Numbered from the stretch's first letter, positions 8,789 to 17,611 are shown. The stretch: DNA of 64,000 bases from CAXXOK01 sp963678055 (GCA_963678055.1 OY782679.1:1674001-1738000); one strand, 5' to 3'. Notes: a model not told the origin generated them from the letters alone. Numbers and translations: made by a program.

Positions 8789-9420
8789 CATACGCTCCAA
8801 GGGTGAAAGAATGGATCTTCTATTTGCTTAGGGGAAAGCTTGCCTTCCGATATTCTGATAAGCTCTCCGGTTACATGCGTTTGATCTTCGCTGCGACAAA
8901 GCAAGGTGACCGTCACCGTATCGCTGTACTGTGTCGTTTCAACAAGAATGGGCAGCGATTGCAAGCTATACTCTACCCTATCCCATAGCGGATACGGCAC
9001 CTGCATACCAAGCCGCGCTGTTTTATGCATGGCGCATACACCCGCCGCTTCTATCGCTAGCGATGCTGCGTGCGCATAGGCACGTGTTAGGCCGCCCGCG
9101 CCGAGCAATGTACCGCCAAAGTAGCGGGTGATGACTACGAGGCAATCGACGATATCTTTGGCGGTCATCACTTCGAGGATGGGTTTGCCCGCTGTGCCGG
9201 AGGGTTCTCCATCGTCGCTATAACGCTGTATGCCCTTGTTGGGGCCGATGATATAGGCAAAGCAGTGATGCGACGCATCCCGACTGCTTTTTTTAATGTC
9301 ATCAAGCAGTTGCAGGGCTTGTTCTGCGCTGGTTACCGGCGCGGCAAACCCAAGGAAACGACTTTTTTTGACGACGGACTCTGTCTCCGCCTGTTTTGCA
9401 AGGGTTACATACACATTCAT
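8788..9420 (-). CDS. yigZ: YigZ/IMPACT family protein
   Basis: 210 residues. The N-terminal UPF0029 (IMPACT) domain shows KKSRFLGFAAPV, ASHHCFAYIIG, YSDDGEPSGTAGKPIL and RYFGGTLLGAGGLTRAY, the family's most conserved blocks. The C-terminal 70 residues fit DUF1949. Family members are implicated in translation control or as regulators of proteolysis, but the bacterial role is not settled. ATG 9420 has GGAG upstream, and a promoter at 9451-9479 serves it. Confidence 0.9.
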   Translation of the reverse strand: MNVYVTLAKQAETESVVKKSRFLGFAAPVTSAEQALQLLDDIKKSSRDASHHCFAYIIGPNKGIQRYSDDGEPSGTAGKPILEVMTAKDIVDCLVVITRYFGGTLLGAGGLTRAYAHAASLAIEAAGVCAMHKTARLGMQVPYPLWDRVEYSLQSLPILVETTQYSDTVTVTLLCRSEDQTHVTGELIRISEGKLSPKQIEDPFFHPWSV

Positions 9421-9450
9421 CCGTATTCTCCACTCCGATTTCTATGGTTT

Positions 9451-9479
9451 ATTGTATAAATTATGGCGGCTTCAGGCAA
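9451..9479 (-). promoter_or_regulatory. Promoter for yigZ
   Basis: Read on the minus strand: TTGCCT (9479-9474), a 17-base spacer, then TACAAT (9456-9451), 31 bases before the yigZ start. Confidence 0.6.
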
Positions 9480-9491
9480 TAGAACATCTGT

Positions 9492-9520
9492 TTGCTTTGT
9501 GGAATTATTTACGGTATAAT
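9492..9520 (+). promoter_or_regulatory. Promoter for the ruvCAB-queA operon
   Basis: TTGCTT at 9492-9497 and a perfect TATAAT at 9515-9520 with a 17-base spacer, about 70 bases before the ruvC start. It is divergent from the yigZ promoter. Confidence 0.75.
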
Positions 9521-9590
9521 GGGATGTGCACATTCATTGACAAAAACACGCACTCTCCGTATGATGGAGAAAACGAGCAGGAGGGAACGC

Positions 9591-10085
9591 ATGGTTATAC
9601 TCGGCATCGATCCGGGCCTTGCTACACTGGGTTGGGGCGTAATCAACGATCAGCAGGGAAAGCAAACCCTGGTGGATGTCGGATGCATCCTCACCACGCC
9701 GGATCAGTCGTTTCCACAGCGCCTTCTTGCCATCCATACGGAGTTTCGAGCGCTACTTCAGCGCTATTCTCCCGATGAAATCGCCTTTGAAGAGTTGTTT
9801 TTTGCCAAAAACGTGACGACTGCCTTTACGGTAGGCGCAGCCAGAGGTGTTTGCGTTGCGTTATCGGCAGAGTATACCAACCGTGTATACGAATATACCC
9901 CACCCCAGGTGAAACAAGCCATCACCGGGTATGGTCGCGCCGAGAAAAAGCAAATTCAGGAAATGGTCCGGCTTTTGCTGTCCATGGAAACAATCCCCAA
10001 GCCTGATGATGCCGCAGATGCGTTAGCCGTTGCGCTCACCCACGCGGCTATGGGCGCGATGCGTACCCAGTTTATCATGAAATGA
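9591..10085 (+). CDS. ruvC: Holliday junction resolvase RuvC
   Basis: 164 residues from ATG 9591, chosen because AGGAGGG lies six bases upstream and the family starts with MxILGIDPG. RuvC cuts Holliday junctions in the RuvABC complex. Acidic catalytic residues are visible: D7 in GIDPGLATLGWG, the E pair in EIAFEELFFAKNVTTA, and the C-terminal DDAADALAVALTHA. The gene opens the ruvC-ruvA-ruvB-queA operon. An upstream extension of the frame to 9492 has no ribosome binding site and is ignored. Confidence 0.96.
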   Translation: MVILGIDPGLATLGWGVINDQQGKQTLVDVGCILTTPDQSFPQRLLAIHTEFRALLQRYSPDEIAFEELFFAKNVTTAFTVGAARGVCVALSAEYTNRVYEYTPPQVKQAITGYGRAEKKQIQEMVRLLLSMETIPKPDDAADALAVALTHAAMGAMRTQFIMK

Positions 10086-10094
10086 GGTCGTAAG

Positions 10095-10712
10095 ATGATC
10101 GCGTTGGTCGAAGGAACGGTTTATGAAAAGACCGTGCATGAAGTACTGCTGATGACAGGCGGCGTGGCATTTCGTTTGTTGTGCAGCATGAATACCATAG
10201 CGTCCGTGCCCCCCGCCGGACAGCCATGTACGTTGTATACACACCTGATAGCCCGCGAAGACACGCTGGAGCTATACGGCTTTTTAACCAGCGAAGAACG
10301 GGAGCTGTTTTTGGATTTGATCAGCGTCGGCGGTGTCGGCCCGAAATCAGCGCTAGGCGTACTGGGCAGCATGCCGCTACAGGATCTGCGGCTGGCCATA
10401 CTAACCGGCGATGTGAGTATGCTCAGCCGTGCTCAGGGCGTGGGTAAAAAGACTGCGCAGCGCATTTCACTGGAGCTAAAGGATAAGCTTTCGAAAGCTG
10501 CCCTATCATCAGATGTCCCATCCGGCGCGTTTTCGGAATCCTCATCGGATGCAGCGGCCAAGGATATGCTATCCGAAGCGATGCTGGCACTGAAAACCCT
10601 GGGGTATTCTCCGGTGGAAGCAGCCGATGCGATTAAGAACGTAAAGGGTCAGATTGAGACCTCGGACGAGCTCATCAAGCAAGCACTGCGCTACATGGCG
10701 CAGAAACAGTAG
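10095..10712 (+). CDS. ruvA: Holliday junction DNA helicase subunit RuvA
   Basis: 205 residues. RuvA binds the four-way junction and loads RuvB. The N-terminal OB domain (MIALVEGTVYEKTVHEVLL), the helix-hairpin-helix pair (ISVGGVGPKSALGVLGSM and AQGVGKKTAQRISLELKDKL) and a flexible linker followed by the C-terminal RuvB-binding domain (EAMLALKTLGYSPVEAADAI) are all in order. It starts nine bases after ruvC. Confidence 0.96.
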   Translation: MIALVEGTVYEKTVHEVLLMTGGVAFRLLCSMNTIASVPPAGQPCTLYTHLIAREDTLELYGFLTSEERELFLDLISVGGVGPKSALGVLGSMPLQDLRLAILTGDVSMLSRAQGVGKKTAQRISLELKDKLSKAALSSDVPSGAFSESSSDAAAKDMLSEAMLALKTLGYSPVEAADAIKNVKGQIETSDELIKQALRYMAQKQ

Positions 10713-10730
10713 CGGTAAAGGAGCACAGGC

Positions 10731-11765
10731 ATGGACGACGATCGTTTGATCACAACAGATTTCAAGCAGGGTGAGGATGACCACGAACCAACCCTGCGCC
10801 CCAAAGCGCTGCGCGATTATGTAGGGCAAGAACCGATCAAAAAGAATCTACGCATTTCCATTAAAGCGGCACTGGAGCGGCGGGAAGCCATCGACCATCT
10901 GCTGCTATATGGCCCGCCGGGACTTGGTAAAACCACGCTGGCAGGCATTATCGCCGCCGAAATGGGACAGAACATCCGCATCACCAGCGGCCCGGCCATC
11001 GACCGCCCCGGCGATTTGGCCAGCATTCTGACCAATTTAAGCGACGGCGATTTATTATTCATTGATGAAATCCATCGGCTCAGCCGCTCGGTAGAAGAAG
11101 TGCTGTACCCCGCCATGGAAGACTGTGCTTTGGATATTATGATCGGCAAAGGGCCGTCCGCCCGCAGCATACGCCTGGATTTACCGAAGTTCACTCTGGT
11201 CGGCGCGACGACCCGACCGGGTCTGATCTCCGCCCCGCTGCGAGACCGCTTTGGCATGCTGTTCCGGCTGGAGTTATATTCCAATGTAGAACTATCCTCT
11301 ATCCTCCGTCGTAATGCGTCTATTTTGCATGTAGAGGCTGAGGACGACGGTATATTGGAGATTGCATCCCGCAGCCGCGGTACCCCGCGTATTGCCAACC
11401 GCATGCTGCGCCGTGTGCGCGACTATGCACAGGTCAAGTGTGATGGGTGTATCACCCCGCAAACGGCCAGAGACGCGCTTGATCTTCTTGACGTAGACCA
11501 CATCGGGCTTGACCGCGTTGACCGCACGATGCTTAATACCATGATTGATAAATTCGGCGGCGGCCCTGTCGGGCTTGATACCTTAAGCGCGATGACTGGA
11601 GAGGATGTCAATACCATCGAAGATGTGTACGAACCCTATCTGATGCAGCTTGGGTTCATCGTCCGTACGCCACGCGGCCGCGTTGTTACGCGTTTGGCGT
11701 ATGAGCATTTAGGCCGTACCCCGATTGAAGACGATTCTGACAACACTGACCAAATGAGGATATAA
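10731..11765 (+). CDS. ruvB: Holliday junction DNA helicase RuvB
   Basis: 344 residues. This AAA+ motor drives branch migration. It shows LRPKALRDYVGQE, Walker A GPPGLGKTTLAGI, Walker B LLFIDEIHRL, sensor GATTRPGLISAPLRDRFG and the C-terminal winged helix with YLMQLGFIVRTPRGR. It starts 18 bases after ruvA, with a GGAG site upstream. Confidence 0.97.
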   Translation: MDDDRLITTDFKQGEDDHEPTLRPKALRDYVGQEPIKKNLRISIKAALERREAIDHLLLYGPPGLGKTTLAGIIAAEMGQNIRITSGPAIDRPGDLASILTNLSDGDLLFIDEIHRLSRSVEEVLYPAMEDCALDIMIGKGPSARSIRLDLPKFTLVGATTRPGLISAPLRDRFGMLFRLELYSNVELSSILRRNASILHVEAEDDGILEIASRSRGTPRIANRMLRRVRDYAQVKCDGCITPQTARDALDLLDVDHIGLDRVDRTMLNTMIDKFGGGPVGLDTLSAMTGEDVNTIEDVYEPYLMQLGFIVRTPRGRVVTRLAYEHLGRTPIEDDSDNTDQMRI

Positions 11766-11768
11766 CGC

Positions 11769-12794
11769 TTGAAAACCAGCGACTTTCATTACGATCTGCC
11801 CCCGGAACTGATTGCCCAAACCCCTGTCAACCCACGGGATCACTCCCGCCTTTTGGTGTATGACCGCGCAGACAAGAGCATTCGTCACCAGCACTTTTAT
11901 GATCTTCCTGATCTGCTAACGCCGGGTGATGCCTTGGTGCTGAACGAAACGCGGGTGCTGCCCGCACGCCTGCTGGGCGAAAAGGAAGGCACCGGCGTTC
12001 CTGTGGAGATTCTGCTTTTAAAACGGCACAGCCAAACGGACTGGGAAGCACTTGTGCGTCCCGGCAGGCGCTTATTGCCCGGCACCTTTTGCAGCTTTGG
12101 GGATGGCAAACTGCGCGCGGAAATTCTGCAAACGCTTGATCAAGGGCTTAGGATGGTGCGCTTTCACTATCAAGGCGTGTTTGAAGCGCTTCTGGATGAG
12201 CTGGGCCGTATGCCGCTGCCCCCCTATATTCAAACACAGCTTCAGGATAACAGCCTGTACCAAACCGTGTACGCCAAGCAGGACGGCAGTGCTGCTGCGC
12301 CAACCGCCGGGCTACACTTTACGCCGCAGCTACTGACAGCCATTCGTGATGCCGGTGTGGATATCGTCCCCGTGCTATTACATGTGGGGCTAGGCACGTT
12401 CCGCCCAGTGAAAGTGGAGAACGTGGAAGAACACCAAATGCATGCGGAGTACTATGAAGTAACCTCCGAGTCTGCCAGCCGCATCAATTCTGCGCGGCAG
12501 GCCGGACATCGCTGCATTTGCGTGGGAACAACCAGCGTCCGCACATTGGAATCCGCCGCCGATGAAGACGGGCAAATCCTCGACAAACGTGGCGACACGA
12601 GCATTTTCATCACGCCGGGATATCGCTTCCGGGCCGTGGACGCGCTGATCACCAATTTTCACCTGCCGGAAAGCACCTTACTCATGCTTGTTTCGGCATT
12701 GGTTGGCAAAGAAGAAGCGATGCGTATCTATCGCATCGCCGTACAAGAGCGTTACCGATTCTTTTCATTTGGAGACGCAATGATACTCCTTTAA
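11769..12794 (+). CDS. queA: S-adenosylmethionine:tRNA ribosyltransferase-isomerase QueA
   Basis: 341 residues. QueA transfers and rearranges the ribosyl part of SAM onto preQ1 in tRNA to make epoxyqueuosine. Conserved parts are FHYDLPPELIAQTP, LNETRVLPARL, the GRMPLPPYI motif, PTAGLHFTP, and the C-terminal TNFHLPESTLLMLVSAL. The start is TTG 11769, three bases after the ruvB stop, with GAGG inside the end of ruvB. queA following ruvB is a common Firmicutes order. A terminator follows directly. Confidence 0.96.
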   Translation: MKTSDFHYDLPPELIAQTPVNPRDHSRLLVYDRADKSIRHQHFYDLPDLLTPGDALVLNETRVLPARLLGEKEGTGVPVEILLLKRHSQTDWEALVRPGRRLLPGTFCSFGDGKLRAEILQTLDQGLRMVRFHYQGVFEALLDELGRMPLPPYIQTQLQDNSLYQTVYAKQDGSAAAPTAGLHFTPQLLTAIRDAGVDIVPVLLHVGLGTFRPVKVENVEEHQMHAEYYEVTSESASRINSARQAGHRCICVGTTSVRTLESAADEDGQILDKRGDTSIFITPGYRFRAVDALITNFHLPESTLLMLVSALVGKEEAMRIYRIAVQERYRFFSFGDAMILL

Positions 12795-12808
12795 CCCCGT
12801 CCCCAGCA

Positions 12809-12831
12809 CCGCCTGTTTAGGCGGTTTTTTT
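12809..12831 (+). terminator. Terminator of the ruvCAB-queA operon
   Basis: CCGCC-TGTTTA-GGCGG stem-loop followed by seven T residues, 15 bases after the queA stop. It overlaps the last codons of the convergent plsY gene. Confidence 0.8.
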
Positions 12832-13443
12832 ACGTCCAATTTTATTTTCTGTTCCTTCGCGCAGTCGCTGGATATTCGTCCGGTGTCTCAGTATGCCAAG
12901 CAATAAAAGCACAGCCGTAAACGCAATAGCAAACCACTGGTCTGCATGTGTAATCCAGGTCAGCACAAAGTAGGTTAGCAGCATGGTGATGCTACCTACG
13001 CTAATATATCGGGTCAGCAGAATGACCAAACCGAATACAGCAATCGAGATCACTCCAAGTAACGGATCGACAAATATCAGTACCGCCGTGGAAGACGCAA
13101 TGCCTTTGCCGCCTTTGAAGCCGAAAAACAGCGGCCAGTTATGGCCCAGAATGGCGCTGAAGCCGCCGACCATCACGCCGAAACGCTCGATACCGAAGGT
13201 CGTGCCGGGTAAAATCAGTCCGCCAATCCAGCAGGCCACCACCGCCTTAAGCGCGTCACCCAGAAAGGTCAGCGCGCCACGGCCGATGCCCAGCACCCGC
13301 AGTACATTGCTGGCGCCGGTGTTTTTGCTGCCGGCCTGACGGATATTCACGCCTGCCTGCCTGGAAATCAGAATCCCGGTAGAAAAGCAACCCAGAATAT
13401 AGCCGACAACAATCACAGCAATTGTCAAAAGGATATCGTTCAT
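12817..13443 (-). CDS. plsY: Glycerol-3-phosphate acyltransferase PlsY
   Basis: About 208 residues with five predicted membrane segments. PlsY moves the acyl group of acyl-phosphate onto glycerol 3-phosphate, the first step of phospholipid synthesis. The three conserved loops are visible: the GCFSTGILISR segment, GSKNTGASNVLRVLG, and GHNWPLFFGFKGGKGIASS. ATG 13443 is preferred because it overlaps the hom stop (ATGA) and has GGGAG upstream; ATG 13455 is possible. It is the last gene of the ECF S-coaX-hom-plsY transcript. Confidence 0.93.
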   Translation of the reverse strand: MNDILLTIAVIVVGYILGCFSTGILISRQAGVNIRQAGSKNTGASNVLRVLGIGRGALTFLGDALKAVVACWIGGLILPGTTFGIERFGVMVGGFSAILGHNWPLFFGFKGGKGIASSTAVLIFVDPLLGVISIAVFGLVILLTRYISVGSITMLLTYFVLTWITHADQWFAIAFTAVLLLLGILRHRTNIQRLREGTENKIGRKKTA

Positions 13444-14759
13444 AAAGTCTCCCATTCATCGTTTTCATTCACAGGCAATTCCTGTTCCACACGGATAATG
13501 CTGGCCACAGTACCAAGCTCCGGCGATATGGACCCCAGCGCTTTATGAATGGCCTGTTCGTTTGCCATGTGTGTAATGATGACCAGCGTGACCTTGCCAT
13601 CGGTCTGGATGCCCTTTTGCTGCACAGCGGCAATGCTGACATCCGCTTTGGAAAACGCGCTTGCAATTGAGCTGAGAACACCGGGTTCGTCAAGCGCTTG
13701 CATACGAATATAGAAGGGGCATTTCCAGTCCTTGTTGTTATGCAGCGGTTCAATCGGGTTGTTTTCATTGGCAAAGGAGGGATAGCGATGCATGGTTGTG
13801 GTCGCTGCACGTTCCATGTCGCTTACGATTGCGCTGGCCGTCGGCAGGTCGCCCGCGCCTCTGCCCAGCAGCATCATTTCCTTGCAGGCATGGCCGTACA
13901 GGTATACCGCGTTGAACGATCCGTTTACGTTAGCCAAAGGATGGTCGCTTGCAATAAAAGTCGGATGCACGCGCGTTTCCACGTTCATACCGTCGCGCTT
14001 GGCTATGGCCAGCAGCTTAAGCGTGTAGCCCAGTTCCTGTCCGCAGCGAATATCTTCAGCAGTTACCTTGGTAATGCCTTCGACATACACATCTTCAAAG
14101 GCTACGCGACCATGGAAAGCCATCGACGCTAAAATACTCAGTTTATAGGCTGCATCAAGCCCCTCTACATCGGACGAGGGATCAGGCTCCGCAAGCCCCA
14201 GCCGCTGAGCGTCCTTTAGCACATCATCATAATCGGCGTTTTCTTTGCTCATACGCGAGAGAATATAGTTGGTCGTGCCGTTGATGATGCCCAGCACGCT
14301 GGAAATACGGTTTGCCTGCAGGCTTTCTTCCAGGGTATGGATAATGGGGATCGCTGCGCAGACAGCCGCCTCGTAGTACAGGCCGGCACCGGAGGTAACG
14401 GCGGCCTTCTGTAGCTCACTCCAGTGTAGTGCAAAGGCGACCTTGTTGGCGGTGATCACCGTTTTGCCGTTTTTCAGCGCTTGTAGCATGTAGGTATATG
14501 CCGGTTCTTCGCCGCCTAAGAATTCGACGACCATTTCAATGTCCGGGTCGTTTAGCACGTCGTTGGGTTCGGTCGTCAGTACATCGGCAGGGAACTGGAT
14601 GCCGCGCTGCTTGTCAAGCGAGCGCACTAGTACTTTTTTTACTTCAAATATCAGCCCCGCACGGTGGGCAATATCCCCCGCAAAGTTTGAAAGGAGCCGC
14701 CATGCTCCGCTTCCGACATTTCCGCAGCCCAGAAACCCGACGGTTACTTTTTTGCTCAT
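13440..14759 (-). CDS. hom: Homoserine dehydrogenase with ACT domain
   Basis: 439 residues. It reduces aspartate semialdehyde to homoserine for threonine and methionine synthesis. The Rossmann motif GFLGCGNVGSGAWRLL is at the N-terminus, the catalytic domain has GIINGTTNYILSRM and SDVEGLDAAYKLSILA, and the C-terminal 80 residues form an ACT domain (DEPGVLSSIASAFSKADVSI), which usually gives feedback control by threonine. The start overlaps the coaX stop by ATGA. Confidence 0.95.
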   Translation of the reverse strand: MSKKVTVGFLGCGNVGSGAWRLLSNFAGDIAHRAGLIFEVKKVLVRSLDKQRGIQFPADVLTTEPNDVLNDPDIEMVVEFLGGEEPAYTYMLQALKNGKTVITANKVAFALHWSELQKAAVTSGAGLYYEAAVCAAIPIIHTLEESLQANRISSVLGIINGTTNYILSRMSKENADYDDVLKDAQRLGLAEPDPSSDVEGLDAAYKLSILASMAFHGRVAFEDVYVEGITKVTAEDIRCGQELGYTLKLLAIAKRDGMNVETRVHPTFIASDHPLANVNGSFNAVYLYGHACKEMMLLGRGAGDLPTASAIVSDMERAATTTMHRYPSFANENNPIEPLHNNKDWKCPFYIRMQALDEPGVLSSIASAFSKADVSIAAVQQKGIQTDGKVTLVIITHMANEQAIHKALGSISPELGTVASIIRVEQELPVNENDEWETL

Positions 14760-15547
14760 TGCTGCGATTTCCTTTCGTTTTTGCGGTTTCTGTGGTACAG
14801 AATCCGTAGTCCTTTGAGGGTAAGCAGTCCGTCGAAGTGGTCAATCACCTGATCTTCTTCTCGAATCAGGATCGCCAGACCGCCGGTTGCAACTACTTTT
14901 GCATTGGGCTGGTTAATTTCATCGCGCATACGGCGGACAATGTAATCTACCATGCCTACTGTACCATAAATAATGCCGGATTGCAGGTTGGTAATAGTAG
15001 TTCGTCCGATCACCGTTTCCGGCCGTATCAGCTCAAAACGTGGCAGCTTGGATGCGTTACCCACCAGCGCTTCGCTGGATAGCTTGACACCCGGGCAGAT
15101 GCAACCGCCCAGAAAACTGCCTTGTGCATCAATGGCTCCAAATGTTGTGGCTGTACCGAAATCGATAAAGATGCACGGGCCGCCATATTCTTCAAATACC
15201 GCCACCGCGTTGACAATACGATCGCTTCCCAGTTCGCGCGGATTTTCATATTTAATGTTAATGCCGGTTTTGATGCCCGGTTCAATCATCAGCGGCGACA
15301 TGCCAAAGTAGTTCCTGCACATGTGCTCCAAAGTGAAGTTCATGGTGGGAACAACGCTTGAAATCGCAATGCCGTCTACTTCAGAGAGCTTTAATCCGAT
15401 TTGCGAAAAGAGATTGGAAAACAAGATGCCATATTCGTCGGATGTGTAGGTGGTGTTGGTGGAAAAGCGACCGTACTTCACCATTTCTTCCCCGTTGAAC
15501 ACGGCGGCCTTGATATTCATATTGCCAACATCGATGGTCAGTATCAT
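14756..15547 (-). CDS. coaX: Type III pantothenate kinase
   Basis: 263 residues. CoaX phosphorylates pantothenate at the first step of coenzyme A synthesis. Visible are the N-terminal phosphate-binding LTIDVGNMNIKAAVF, DxGTA-type FIDFGTATTFGAID, the PGVKLSSEAL segment and VVATGGLAILI. The RBS AGGGG precedes ATG 15547. The adjacent ECF S component gene suggests coupling of vitamin uptake with phosphorylation. Confidence 0.95.
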   Translation of the reverse strand: MILTIDVGNMNIKAAVFNGEEMVKYGRFSTNTTYTSDEYGILFSNLFSQIGLKLSEVDGIAISSVVPTMNFTLEHMCRNYFGMSPLMIEPGIKTGINIKYENPRELGSDRIVNAVAVFEEYGGPCIFIDFGTATTFGAIDAQGSFLGGCICPGVKLSSEALVGNASKLPRFELIRPETVIGRTTITNLQSGIIYGTVGMVDYIVRRMRDEINQPNAKVVATGGLAILIREEDQVIDHFDGLLTLKGLRILYHRNRKNERKSQQ

Positions 15548-15561
15548 GTACGTCGTCCCCT

Positions 15562-16200
15562 TTACTTATGCTTTTGAATGGCGGCAACCGCAACCATGAT
15601 TGCCGGGACCAGAATCATTGTTGCAATCGCTTCCGGAATGCCGTTTGGCAGTGCTACGCCAAAGAACAGGAACTTGCCAGCGGCGTTAGCGTACTGGTCC
15701 AGCCCAACGTTGGCAAGAATATCCTCAATACGAACCCGGTATGTCAGGTACAGGGCCAGCAGCACAAATGCCGTATTGGCCAGGCTACCACTAAGCGCCG
15801 ATACGGACCAGGCAACCGAGCGCATGGGTTTGGTTTTGGGCAGCAGGGATATCATTAGTTTATACACACCCCAGGCGATGATAGGCATCAGCAGCCGGGG
15901 CAGTACAGAAATCAGTGGATTGATAAACAGGGGATCAAACGGTGTAGCCGGGGCAATCAGGCCTTTGAGCATGGTGCCTGCGCCAAATACGAAAGCGAGG
16001 ATCAGCCCGACGAGCGGCCCTTCTGCCAGTAACCCGATCAGCACCGGGATTGTGATCAAAGTAATTTCGATGGATGTTCCGGGAAGCCGCAGCAGTCCGA
16101 TGGGGGTATAAATCATAATGAGGATCAGTGCAGCGAGCATACCCGTAATGGTGATGCGGACGATTTGTTTCCTGGTGAGATTCCTTTCGTTTGTAGCCAT
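15562..16200 (-). CDS. ECF transporter S component, probably for pantothenate
   Basis: 212 residues from ATG 16200, chosen for the GGAGG eight bases upstream; the longer frame has no such site. About six hydrophobic segments are seen, with TPIGLLRLPGTSIEITLI, IPVLIGLLAEGP and the FINPLISVLPRLLMP block typical of substrate-binding S components. These bind a vitamin and join a shared energising module (EcfA/EcfA'/EcfT) encoded elsewhere. It is cotranscribed with coaX, 14 bases away, so pantothenate is the most likely cargo (PanT-like). That specificity is inferred from context. Confidence 0.75.
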   Translation of the reverse strand: MATNERNLTRKQIVRITITGMLAALILIMIYTPIGLLRLPGTSIEITLITIPVLIGLLAEGPLVGLILAFVFGAGTMLKGLIAPATPFDPLFINPLISVLPRLLMPIIAWGVYKLMISLLPKTKPMRSVAWSVSALSGSLANTAFVLLALYLTYRVRIEDILANVGLDQYANAAGKFLFFGVALPNGIPEAIATMILVPAIMVAVAAIQKHK

Positions 16201-16303
16201 GGTTGTTTCCTCCGTTCGGGTTCGTAATAGATACCCGACATCGTTGAGTGACGAGAGACCGTGGAATGACCAGTGTCCAATCAAAACTGTATTAGCACCG
16301 GAC
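16201..16303 (-). promoter_or_regulatory. Structured 5' leader of the ECF S-coaX-hom-plsY transcript
   Basis: From the predicted start near 16303 to the ATG there are about 100 untranslated bases. Read on the minus strand, three hairpins can be drawn: CCGGTG pairing with CACTGG, TCGT-CACTCA-ACGA, and TCGGGT pairing with ACCCGA next to the GGAGG site. The last could control access to the ribosome binding site. I cannot match it to a known riboswitch class by eye. Confidence 0.4.
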
Positions 16304-16309
16304 CCGTCT

Positions 16310-16338
16310 ATTATACCGAGATTCTAAAGTCTTGTAAA
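16310..16338 (-). promoter_or_regulatory. Promoter of the ECF S-coaX-hom-plsY operon
   Basis: On the minus strand TTTACA (16338-16333), a 17-base spacer and a perfect TATAAT (16315-16310). It drives a leader of about 100 bases. Confidence 0.8.
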
Positions 16339-16388
16339 CAAGATAGGCAAGCACGGTATCCTACCTTTCTATTTTGCTGAAACTGGGG

Positions 16389-16394
16389 TATAAT
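16389..16394 (+). promoter_or_regulatory. Possible -10 box for nadD-yqeK
   Basis: A perfect TATAAT lies 24 bases before the GTG start. The -35 position 17 bases upstream (TTTCTA) is poor, so the promoter is weak or needs an activator. Confidence 0.4.
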
Positions 16395-16417
16395 CAAACC
16401 AGAGAGGGGGCACGCAA

Positions 16418-17599
16418 GTGGCACAAAGCAGGATAGGCATTATGGGTGGAAGCTTTAACCCGATTCATCGACGTCATCTGCAAATTGCCGAGCATGCCCT
16501 ACGCGAGCTGCACTTAGACCGCGTTGTGTTCATACCCAACGGGAATCCCCCGCATAAACAGCATAAATTGATCAATCCTGCGCATCGCTATGCCATGACG
16601 CAGCTTGCCATACTCCCCTATGAAAACTTCACAGCTTCCGATATCGAGATCATCCGAAGCGGTGTGATCTATACGGTTGATACGCTCAAACTACTCCGCA
16701 CGCTATATCCGGATGCGGAGTTTATATGCCTGATCGGCGAGGACACGCTATACGACCTGCCCCATTGGCGCCAGCCGCTGGAGGTGTTTTCGCTATGCTC
16801 TTTTGCGGTCTGCAAACGGGATTCAAAAGACCTTGAAGACCACCAAGGGGTGGCTGATCTGCGGGCCAAAGGCGCAAACATCAGTTTTCTGTCGCTTGCA
16901 CCGCTAAAAATCAGTGCAACGGACATTCGCAAGCGCTTACAAGCAGGCGAGCCTGTCGACACACTACTGACACCGGAAGTGCATGAATATATCCGGATAG
17001 CCGGTTTATACGGCTGTCCCGCATTGCCCGGAACGGACGTGGGAAGCTTTTCGAATTTGCAAAATAGACTCAGCGACGACAGGCTTTTGCATTCCATGGC
17101 CGTGGCACGAACAGCCGCGCACCTGGCTGCCGTCCACAATCTGCCGGTTGACCAGTGCGAACTGGCCGGGCTTTTGCATGACTGTGCCAAGTGCATGGAT
17201 ATAGACTCTCTACGCCAGATCGCAATCAGCCATCATCTGAAGCTCACAGATGTGGAACTACAATCAAACGGACTGCTGCACGGGCCTGTCGGCGCTGTAA
17301 TCGCCCATGAGGTATTCGGCATTGAAGACCCCATCGTGCTAAACGCCATTGCCGTACACACCACAGGGTACGCCGGTATGAGCGATATTGAAATGGTGGT
17401 CTTCTTGGCCGATAAAATTGAACCCTACCGGAATCATATCCCGGATCTGGATGAAATACGACAGCTGGCCCAAACCGATCTGTACAAAGCGACCTATGAA
17501 ATGCTGCTGCATTCCAAAGCATATCTGACCAGAATACACAGACCCCTGCACCCCGATACCGATACAACCATACAATGGATGCGCAAGCGCATTCAATAA
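16418..17599 (+). CDS. nadD: Nicotinate-nucleotide adenylyltransferase fused to YqeK HD phosphohydrolase
   Basis: 393 residues from GTG 16418 (GAGAGGGGG upstream). Residues 1-195 are NadD, which makes deamido-NAD from nicotinate mononucleotide and ATP: GIMGGSFNPIHRRH at the start and ISATDIRKRL near residue 168. Residues 205-393 are a YqeK-type HD domain (LLHSMAVARTAAHLAA, LAGLLHDCAKCMD), which hydrolyses diadenosine tetraphosphate in related proteins. In many Firmicutes nadD and yqeK are adjacent genes followed by rsfS, as here, so the fusion is natural. The catalytic HxGH motif reads HRRH (residues 17-20), losing its glycine, which is odd (see findings). Confidence 0.9.
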   Translation: MAQSRIGIMGGSFNPIHRRHLQIAEHALRELHLDRVVFIPNGNPPHKQHKLINPAHRYAMTQLAILPYENFTASDIEIIRSGVIYTVDTLKLLRTLYPDAEFICLIGEDTLYDLPHWRQPLEVFSLCSFAVCKRDSKDLEDHQGVADLRAKGANISFLSLAPLKISATDIRKRLQAGEPVDTLLTPEVHEYIRIAGLYGCPALPGTDVGSFSNLQNRLSDDRLLHSMAVARTAAHLAAVHNLPVDQCELAGLLHDCAKCMDIDSLRQIAISHHLKLTDVELQSNGLLHGPVGAVIAHEVFGIEDPIVLNAIAVHTTGYAGMSDIEMVVFLADKIEPYRNHIPDLDEIRQLAQTDLYKATYEMLLHSKAYLTRIHRPLHPDTDTTIQWMRKRIQ

Positions 17600-17611
17600 A
17601 AGGAGAGAACA

